NCBI RefSeq assembly: GCF_024979255.1
Contig: NZ_JANLCN010000005.1
Location: forward strand, 186,001-250,000
Length of the DNA stretch: 64,000 nt
Reading direction: 5' to 3'
Source of the DNA: Herbiconiux moechotypicola
GTDB taxonomy: Bacteria > Actinomycetota > Actinomycetes > Actinomycetales > Microbacteriaceae
Shown piece after piece: positions 58,582 through 64,000 of the stretch (its first letter is position 1; every line of letters starts with the position of its first letter). A program made the position numbers and the translations under genes. The notes beneath the pieces are model-generated. The model did not search any database and was not told the DNA's origin. It worked only from the letters and a program-made list of their open reading frames with translations.

Positions 58582-59538
58582 ATGGTCAGAATCGGTACGA
58601 GCGAACTCGACGTCTTCCCCCTCTGCCTCGGTGGCAATGTGTTCGGGTGGACGGCCGATCGGGCCGCGTCGCTGGCCATCCTCGACGGCTTCGCGGCCGG
58701 CGGAGGCGACTTCGTCGACACCGCCGACGTGTACATGGCGGCGGCGCCCGGCAACTCGGGCGGCGAGTCGGAGACCCTCATCGGCGAGTGGTTCACCACC
58801 TCCGGCCGGCGCGACGAGACGGTCGTCGCCACCAAGGTGGCCAAGCATCCCGAGTTCCGGGGCCTCGCGCCCGCGAACATCCGGGCCGCCGCCGACGCCT
58901 CGCTGACGCGCCTGCAGACCGACCGCATCGACCTCTACTACGCCCACGAAGACGACCCCGAGACTCCCCTCACCGAGATCGTGAGTGCCTTCGACGAGCT
59001 CGTGCGGGTCGGCAAGGTGCGCTACCTCGGGCTTTCGAACTGGTCGCCCGAGCGGGTGCAGCAGTACCTCGACGTGGCCGACGCGGGCGGCTTCGCCCGC
59101 CCCGTCGCGCTCCAGCCGCACTACAACCTCGTGCACCGCAACGACGTCGAAGACCACCTCGCCCCGCTGGCGCTGCGCGAGAACCTCTCGGTCATGCCCT
59201 ACTTCGCACTCGCGAGCGGCTTCCTCACCGGCAAGTACCGGTCGAAGGATGCGCTGGCCGGCACGACACGGGCGGGCGCGGCCTCGCGGTACGCGACCGA
59301 GCAGGGGCTCGCCATCGTCGACACGCTGGTCGAGATCGGGGACGCGCGCGGGGTGTCGGCCACGACCGTGGCGCTCGCGTGGCTGGTGGCCAAGCCGTTC
59401 GTCGCCGCTCCGATCGCGAGTGCGAGCAAGCTCTCCCAGCTGCCCGACCTGCTGGCCGTCGGGAACGTGGCGCTCACTCCCGAGGAGGAGTCGGCGCTCG
59501 ACGCCGTGTCGGCGTGGAGCCCGGGGGCCGCTGCGTGA
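58582..59538 (+). CDS. Aldo/keto reductase
   Basis: 318 residues, (beta/alpha)8 NADPH enzyme. GTSELDVFPLCLGGNVFGW, FVDTADVYMAAAPGNSGGESE (catalytic Asp and Tyr), VATKV (Lys) and DLYYAHEDDP (His) provide the tetrad; LGLSNWSPERVQQ and QPHYNLVHRNDVE follow the family pattern. It reduces aldehydes or ketones. TAACGT ends 7 nt before the ATG, so it is probably leaderless and driven from the MerR intergenic region. Its stop overlaps the GTG of the phosphoesterase (GTGA), linking both into one operon. Confidence 0.93.
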   Translation: MVRIGTSELDVFPLCLGGNVFGWTADRAASLAILDGFAAGGGDFVDTADVYMAAAPGNSGGESETLIGEWFTTSGRRDETVVATKVAKHPEFRGLAPANIRAAADASLTRLQTDRIDLYYAHEDDPETPLTEIVSAFDELVRVGKVRYLGLSNWSPERVQQYLDVADAGGFARPVALQPHYNLVHRNDVEDHLAPLALRENLSVMPYFALASGFLTGKYRSKDALAGTTRAGAASRYATEQGLAIVDTLVEIGDARGVSATTVALAWLVAKPFVAAPIASASKLSQLPDLLAVGNVALTPEEESALDAVSAWSPGAAA

Positions 59539-61448
59539 CGCCGCCTTTCGGCCGACGCGGGCGCAAGGGCGCCGGGGAGCCCGACGAGTCCACCGGCCCC
59601 GCGACCACCCCCGTGCATCCGACCCCCGCGGCACCGGATGCGCAGGGTGCGGTCGCCTCTCGTCGCGCGTTCCTGAAAGCGGCGGCCGTGGGTGCCGCGG
59701 GCGCGGCCGTCGGCGGCGGGGTGGGCGCGGCCGTCGGCGCGGGCGTCTACCTGCAGGAGACCTCGCTCGACTTCGGCGCCGAACCGGTGGAGAAGGAGCC
59801 CGGGTTCGATCACCTCGTCGTGGTCATGTACGAGAACCGCTCCTTCGACAACGTGCTCGGCTGGCTCTACCGCAACGACGAGCTGAAAGACGGGCAGAGC
59901 TTCGAGGGCCTGCACCAGGGTGACCACTCCAATCCGGTGCCGGGCAGCGACGAGGTCATCAAGGCGCATCCGTACACGGGCACCACCGACGAGATCATGT
60001 CGAGCCCCGACCCCGATCCGGGCGAGGAGTACTCACACGTGAACACGCAGCTGTTCCAGAAGGTCGATCCGCCCGAGAACGCGAATCTGCACGAACACGG
60101 CCTCAAGTACCCCTACAACGCGCCGGGGCCGAACGAGCAGCCCACGATGAAGGGATTCATCGAGGACTACGTCATCAACTACCGCCACATCACGAAGGGC
60201 AAGAAGGAGGCCGGCCGCGCCGAGCAGGAGCTCGCGATGGGCTCGTTCACGCCCGAGATGCTGCCGGTGTTCTCCACCCTGGCCAAGAACTTCGCGGTCT
60301 ACGACCACTGGTTCAGCGCGGTGCCCTCACAGACGTTCTGCAACCGCGTGTTCTTCCACGCCAGCACCTCGCACGGCTTCGTCACCAACCAGGGCGACGG
60401 CGGCTACAAGAAGTGGCTCGACGTGCCTGCCGACGAGTCGACGACCGTGTTCAACCGGCTCGAGGAGGCCGGCCTCAGCTGGCGCGTCTACTACGACGCC
60501 GCGCAGCTGGTGTCGATGACCGGCGTGCTGCACTCGCCGGCGCTCGAGCCGTACTGGAAGACGAACTTCCGCGTGATGGAGCAGTTCTACGACGACGTGG
60601 CGAACGGCGACCTGCCCGACTACACCTTCATCGAGCCGCGCATGATCTACAACCACAACGACATGCACCCGCCGCACGGTGTGCTGCGCGAGACCGACGA
60701 CACCGGCACCGACGGCACGGCCGGGCCGGGTGTGGTGGTCGATGGGGCGGTGTCGGATGCGCGGGCGGCCGACGCGCTGCTGCACGCGATCTACTCGGCG
60801 GTGCGCGCTTCGGACTCTCCCACCGGGTCGAACGCCCTCAACACGATGCTGCTGGTCACCTTCGACGAGCACGGAGGCACCTACGACCACGTGCCGCCAC
60901 CGTCGGCGGTGCCGCCGCGCGTGGGAGACCCGGGCGAGATGGGGTTCACCTTCGACCGGCTCGGCTGCCGGGTGCCCGCCATCGCGATCTCGGCATACAC
61001 GGCCAAGAACACCGTGATCACCGAGCAGATGGACCACGGTTCGGTGATCGCGACCCTCAGCCGGCGGCACGGGCTGAAGCCGCTCACGAGACGCGACAAG
61101 AACTCGAACGACATGTTCAACGCGGTGAACCTCACCAAGCCCCGGCCGGCGAGCGAGTGGCCGCAGACCCTGCCGCAGTACACACCGCCGAACCCGGAGG
61201 TGAGCTTCGACGCCACCTCGGAGTCGCAGCGGGCGAAGCCCATCAGCAACCCCGCCAAGGGTCTGCTGGGGCTGCTCATCGCGAAGTACGGCGTGAAGGG
61301 TGAGACCGACCCCACCACCTACGGCGAGGCCTACGCCACCCTCATGGAGACGCAGCAGCAGACCGGCCAGCTCTTCGGCACCCTCGACTCCGTCGACGGC
61401 ACCCCCACCCCGCGGGCCAGCGCCGCGCCGAGCCCCACGCCGCGCTGA
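59535..61448 (+). CDS. Tat-exported phosphoesterase (phospholipase C/acid phosphatase family)
   Basis: 637 residues, GTG start overlapping the reductase stop. A twin-arginine motif SRRAFLKAA lies at 42-50, unusually far from the start, followed by a hydrophobic Ala/Gly region. The catalytic domain has the phosphoesterase hallmarks VVVMYENRSFDNVLGWLY, DHWFSAVPSQTFCNR, YNHNDMHPPHG, LLVTFDEHGGTYDHVPPP and VIATLSRRHGL, as in bacterial non-haemolytic phospholipase C and AcpA. It would hydrolyse phosphate esters outside the membrane. The last ~20 residues are Pro/Thr/Ala-rich. The early start may be wrong if a later GTG is used to shorten the Tat signal, though the coupling favours it. Confidence 0.9.
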   Translation: MTPPFGRRGRKGAGEPDESTGPATTPVHPTPAAPDAQGAVASRRAFLKAAAVGAAGAAVGGGVGAAVGAGVYLQETSLDFGAEPVEKEPGFDHLVVVMYENRSFDNVLGWLYRNDELKDGQSFEGLHQGDHSNPVPGSDEVIKAHPYTGTTDEIMSSPDPDPGEEYSHVNTQLFQKVDPPENANLHEHGLKYPYNAPGPNEQPTMKGFIEDYVINYRHITKGKKEAGRAEQELAMGSFTPEMLPVFSTLAKNFAVYDHWFSAVPSQTFCNRVFFHASTSHGFVTNQGDGGYKKWLDVPADESTTVFNRLEEAGLSWRVYYDAAQLVSMTGVLHSPALEPYWKTNFRVMEQFYDDVANGDLPDYTFIEPRMIYNHNDMHPPHGVLRETDDTGTDGTAGPGVVVDGAVSDARAADALLHAIYSAVRASDSPTGSNALNTMLLVTFDEHGGTYDHVPPPSAVPPRVGDPGEMGFTFDRLGCRVPAIAISAYTAKNTVITEQMDHGSVIATLSRRHGLKPLTRRDKNSNDMFNAVNLTKPRPASEWPQTLPQYTPPNPEVSFDATSESQRAKPISNPAKGLLGLLIAKYGVKGETDPTTYGEAYATLMETQQQTGQLFGTLDSVDGTPTPRASAAPSPTPR

Positions 61449-61747
61449 CGCTCGCGCTCCGCCGGCCGGCGTCACTTCCTGTCGATCGAGCCGTCGCAAA
61501 GTGCCGTCTGGAACGCGTCAAGGGGCACTTCGGGACCGGTCGATCGTCGTGTGTGGGGCGTCGGCGGTGCCGGTGCCACGCGGTGGGGAGCCTCGGCGGC
61601 GGGACCGAGCGCGTCCTCACCCCCCCCCCCGCGCGTCCGCACCCCACCCTCGCGATCCGCCAAGAAGTCGTGCATCTCGCGCAAGTCAGGAGGATTTTTG
61701 GCGGGTCGCGAGGGGCGGGGTCGTGGGGCGAGGCGTGGGGCTTCGCG
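61449..61747. other. Intergenic region with an 11-base C run
   Basis: This is the longest noncoding gap in the window, between the convergent ends of the phosphoesterase and the amidohydrolase. It contains an uninterrupted run of 11 C (61620-61630). A 70-codon minus-strand frame (61472-61684) crosses the run but has no clear ribosome site or family match. A GGAGG near 61690 and CCGGCCGGC near 61460 are short features only. I see no convincing gene, RNA or terminator here. Confidence 0.5.
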
Positions 61748-63379
61748 TCAGTGGTGGCGGGTGCCTGCGATCCAGGTCTGGGTGACGCGGGTGTCGCCGA
61801 TCTCGTCGGGGGCGCCGCGGAAGGGGTCGCGGTCGAGCACCACGATGTCGGCCAGGTAGCCCGCCCTGAGCCGGCCCGTGGTGCTGCCGCGCCCGTTGGC
61901 GTGGGCGCTGCCGGCGGTGTAGCCGCCGAGTGCGGTGGCGAGGTCGAGCTTGTCGCGGTCGCCGCCGAGGGGTTCCGGTTCCGCCCCGTAGCCCGTGCGG
62001 TTGACGGCCACGTGCACCGCGGCCAGTGGATCGGCCGTCGACACCGGCCAGTCGCTGCCGAACGCGAGTGCGGCACCCGCCCGCGCGAGCCGGCCGAACG
62101 GGTAGGTGCGCTCCCTCGCGCCGGGAGGCAGGATCGGCAGACACAGGTCACGGAGCTGGTCGTCGGTGCGGGCCCAGAATGCCTGCAGGTTGGCGATGGC
62201 GCCGACGGATGCGAAACGCGGCAGGTCCGCATCCGCCACCATCTGCAGGTGGGCGAGCTGGTGCCGCCGTGCGCTCCCGCCGAGTGCCTCGACGGCGTCG
62301 AGGGCCTGGGTGACCGCGCGATCGCCCAGGGCGTGGAAGTGCACCGAGAATCCGTCGGAGTCGAGCGCGGCCAAGTGTGCGCCGAGCCGCTCGGGGTCGA
62401 TGAAGTCGAGGCCCGAGCCGGCGTCGCCTCCGGGCAGGCGGTAGTGCCCGTGGATCGAGGCCGTGTGGTTCTCGACGATGCCGTCGAGCATCATCTTGAC
62501 GGTGTCGGCCATGAAGAGGTCGGGGCGGGCGAGGGCCGCGGCCCTGGACCGGCGGTCGAGGAGTTCGGGCAGCTGCTCGATGCCGCGTTCGCGGTGCCAC
62601 CAGAGTGCCCCGGTGACCCGCGCCACCAGCGTCTCCTCCTGAACGGCCCGGAGGTAGAGCGGGAGGGAGTCGCCGAAGCCCAGTCCCTCGCCGACCAGGG
62701 CGTCCTGCCAGCCGGTGATGCCGAGCGCGATCAGGTGGCTCTGGGCGGCGAGCAGTCCGCGGTAGGCGAGCTCCTCGTCCGCGACCGGCTTCACGCCGTC
62801 GAGCAGTGAGAGAGCGCCCTCGTGCAGGGTGCCCGAGGGTGTGCCGTCGGCGTCGCGCTCGATCACGCCGTCGGCCGGATCGGGCGTGGACGCGGTGATG
62901 CCGGCGCGGGCGAGCGCGACGGAGTTGACCCAGGCGCTGTGGTGGTCGCGGCTGACGAGGAACGCGGGCCGGTCGCCCGTGACCCCGTCGAGCCCAGTGC
63001 GGTGGGGGGATCCGCCGGCGAAGTGATCCATGGTCCAGCCGCCGCCCTGCAGCCAGTCGTCGTCCGACGCGGCGGCGTAGCGGGCGATCAGCGCGAGGGT
63101 CTCTTCGGCGGAGTCGGCGCCGGAGAGGTCGCACTGCAGCATCTCGACGCCGGCCGGGGCGGGATGCACGTGGGCGTCTTGGAAGCCGGGGAGGAGCAGC
63201 CCACCCGCGAGGTCGACCTGCGTCGCGGCGCGCGGGTCGACGGATGCGGCGCTCACCTCGTCGAGGGAGCCGACCGCCGCGATCCTCCCGTCGCGCACCA
63301 GCACCGCGCCGCCGGTGCGGCTCTCGGTCATGCCCGCTGTGAAGTACCCGCCGCCGCTGAAGAGGATCTCGTCGCTCAC
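61748..63379 (-). CDS. YtcJ-type amidohydrolase
   Basis: 543 residues from a GTG. The amidohydrolase fold is complete: GLLLPGFQDAHVHPAPAG (HxH), WTMDHFAGGSP, DTVKMMLDGIVENHTAS, VHFHALGDRAVTQALD, HLQMVADADLPRFASVG and FGSDWPVSTADPLAAVH carry the metal and catalytic positions, and the C-terminus closes with GYLADIVVLDRDPF. YtcJ-like proteins are large, cytosolic, binuclear amidohydrolases of mostly unknown substrate (N-acyl or imide hydrolysis). It stands alone on the minus strand, upstream of the C-run region, with its own hairpin before the start. Confidence 0.9.
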   Translation of the reverse strand: MSDEILFSGGGYFTAGMTESRTGGAVLVRDGRIAAVGSLDEVSAASVDPRAATQVDLAGGLLLPGFQDAHVHPAPAGVEMLQCDLSGADSAEETLALIARYAAASDDDWLQGGGWTMDHFAGGSPHRTGLDGVTGDRPAFLVSRDHHSAWVNSVALARAGITASTPDPADGVIERDADGTPSGTLHEGALSLLDGVKPVADEELAYRGLLAAQSHLIALGITGWQDALVGEGLGFGDSLPLYLRAVQEETLVARVTGALWWHRERGIEQLPELLDRRSRAAALARPDLFMADTVKMMLDGIVENHTASIHGHYRLPGGDAGSGLDFIDPERLGAHLAALDSDGFSVHFHALGDRAVTQALDAVEALGGSARRHQLAHLQMVADADLPRFASVGAIANLQAFWARTDDQLRDLCLPILPPGARERTYPFGRLARAGAALAFGSDWPVSTADPLAAVHVAVNRTGYGAEPEPLGGDRDKLDLATALGGYTAGSAHANGRGSTTGRLRAGYLADIVVLDRDPFRGAPDEIGDTRVTQTWIAGTRHH

Positions 63380-63415
63380 GCCACCATTCTCTCCTGGCTC
63401 CGTCGTGACGAGAGT

Positions 63416-63452
63416 GATCGGCCCGCCCCGTGGTGGGTGGGGCGGGCCGATC
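63416..63452. terminator. 14-bp perfect hairpin upstream of the YtcJ-type gene
   Basis: GATCGGCCCGCCCC (63416-63429) and its exact complement GGGGCGGGCCGATC (63439-63452) with a 9-base loop. It lies after the stop of the minus-strand kinase-like gene (63536) and before the amidohydrolase start (63379), so it most likely ends transcription of the former. There is no T-run. Confidence 0.7.
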
Positions 63453-63535
63453 GGAGGGATTCAGAGGTGAGGAGGCCGGCGCCGCCCCGCCTGAGCCGGG
63501 GGGAGGAGGAGCGGGGCGGAGCCGGGGTCGGTGGA

Positions 63536-64000
63536 TCAGGCCGAGAGGATGGCGCCCGTGATGCCGGAGACCACGAGGTCGGCGCGGGGAGCGGTCGACT
63601 CGATGAGGAGGGCGTTGCGGCCGTCGACGGTCTCGGCCCAGGCCAGGGCCGCCTCGGGGGTGCGGCCGCCGATCCCGTGGCGCACGACGAGGCGGGAGAC
63701 CCGCACCTCGTCGGGCGTCTCGCAGAACCACGACTCGGTGAGCAGCGGTTTCACCTGAGCCCACGGACCGTCGCCGTCGTCGACCAGGAGGTAGTTGCCC
63801 TCCAGCACGACGAGGCGGGTCTCGGGCTCGATCGCGTGCTCACCCGCGATCGGCTCCTCGATGGAGCGGTCGAAGCTCGGGGCGTACACCGTGTGGTCGG
63901 TCTCCGAGGTGAGGCGGCGCACCAGGGCGAGGAACCCCCAGCCGTCGAAGGTGTCGAGGGCGCCCTTGCGGTCGGAGCGGCCCAGGCGGGCCAGCGTGGA
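63536..64000 (-). CDS. Nucleoside/nucleotide kinase-family protein, C-terminal part
   Basis: Only the last ~154 residues are in the window; the frame is open to the right edge. GRSDRKGALDTFDGWGFLAL, VYAPSFDRSIEEPIAG, RLVVLEGNYLLVDDG and WFCETPDEVRVSRLVVRHGIGG match the P-loop kinase group that includes uridine kinase, phosphoribulokinase, pantothenate kinase and the fructokinase-like FrcK branch. The Walker A lies outside the window. The segment LEGNYLL is the usual Walker B-like strand. Substrate cannot be decided. Confidence 0.85.
   Translation of the reverse strand, partial: STLARLGRSDRKGALDTFDGWGFLALVRRLTSETDHTVYAPSFDRSIEEPIAGEHAIEPETRLVVLEGNYLLVDDGDGPWAQVKPLLTESWFCETPDEVRVSRLVVRHGIGGRTPEAALAWAETVDGRNALLIESTAPRADLVVSGITGAILSA

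Noticed and set aside
61472-61684. 70-codon minus-strand frame in the largest gap
   Set aside because: No ribosome site, no recognisable family, and its frame depends on the exact length of a C run; kept only as an observation.
1-64000. tRNA, rRNA, CRISPR, prophage and insertion-sequence signals
   Set aside because: No tRNA-like T-loop/acceptor combinations, repeat-spacer arrays, transposase, integrase or phage genes were recognised anywhere in the window.

Overview
The window is a very high G+C chromosomal segment from an actinobacterium, most likely a member of the Microbacteriaceae or a close Micrococcales relative. Pointers are the adjacent purC and purD genes, a DUF3073 protein, a Pol-PE-ligase LigD divergent from Ku, an alpha2-type glycyl-tRNA synthetase, a sterol-carrier-like protein, frequent GTG starts, many 1-8 bp start/stop overlaps, and repeated leaderless promoters (a -10 hexamer ending 6-8 nt before the start codon). 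No rRNA, tRNA, CRISPR, prophage or insertion sequence was seen. Almost all of the window is coding; the longest gap is about 300 bp (61449-61747).

Region 1 (3-5179, +) is the end of a tightly overlapping operon: the C-terminus of an amidohydrolase, a CrtI-like FAD oxidoreductase, an O-methyltransferase-like protein, a GntR regulator with an unfamiliar effector domain, and a 4,5-dihydroxyphthalate-decarboxylase-like binding protein. Region 2 (5089-7730) is a ROK repressor divergent from xylA with a palindromic operator between them. Region 3 (7814-10396, -) runs from a deacetylase of the class II HDAC / acetylpolyamine family through two small membrane proteins to a cyclodeaminase-like protein.

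Region 4 (10405-29751) is the most interesting part. It is a long catabolic locus that I cannot match to a described pathway: an HpaB-type FADH2 monooxygenase, an FCD-GntR regulator, two amidase-signature enzymes, two CE4-fold (polysaccharide deacetylase/PuuE-like) amide hydrolases, an MmgE/PrpD protein, an FAD monooxygenase, a deaminase-type amidohydrolase carrying an in-frame palindrome, a tartrate/D-malate dehydrogenase-like enzyme and a second GntR. These are followed by a second operon with two luciferase-like flavin enzymes, a ureidoglycolate-lyase-like cupin and a BMP-family protein without signal peptide. A convergent FAD-linked oxidase and an orphan substrate-binding lipoprotein close the locus. 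The enzyme set suggests oxidation and ring opening of an N-heterocycle or cyclic imide, deamidation, and entry of a C4-C5 hydroxy-diacid into central metabolism. Two operator families support coordinated control: a twin ATTGT-CA-ACAA site flanking the HDAC/HpaB divergence, and pairs of TGT-N3-ACA sites 23 bp apart in front of both the luciferase-like operon and the binding-protein gene.

Region 5 (29805-43847) is largely housekeeping: an alpha/beta hydrolase, purC, purD, regulators, an APC permease, a secreted beta-propeller protein with cell-wall-binding repeats, and the NHEJ pair ligD/ku. Region 6 (43873-64000) holds a metallophosphoesterase/lipoprotein/membrane-protein operon, a membrane-anchored esterase divergent from glyS across overlapping -10 elements, an XRE regulator, an SDR, a MacB-like adaptor/ATPase/permease set, a MerR-TipAS regulator divergent from an aldo-keto reductase, a Tat-type phosphoesterase, a YtcJ-type amidohydrolase, and a partial nucleoside-kinase-like gene at the right edge.
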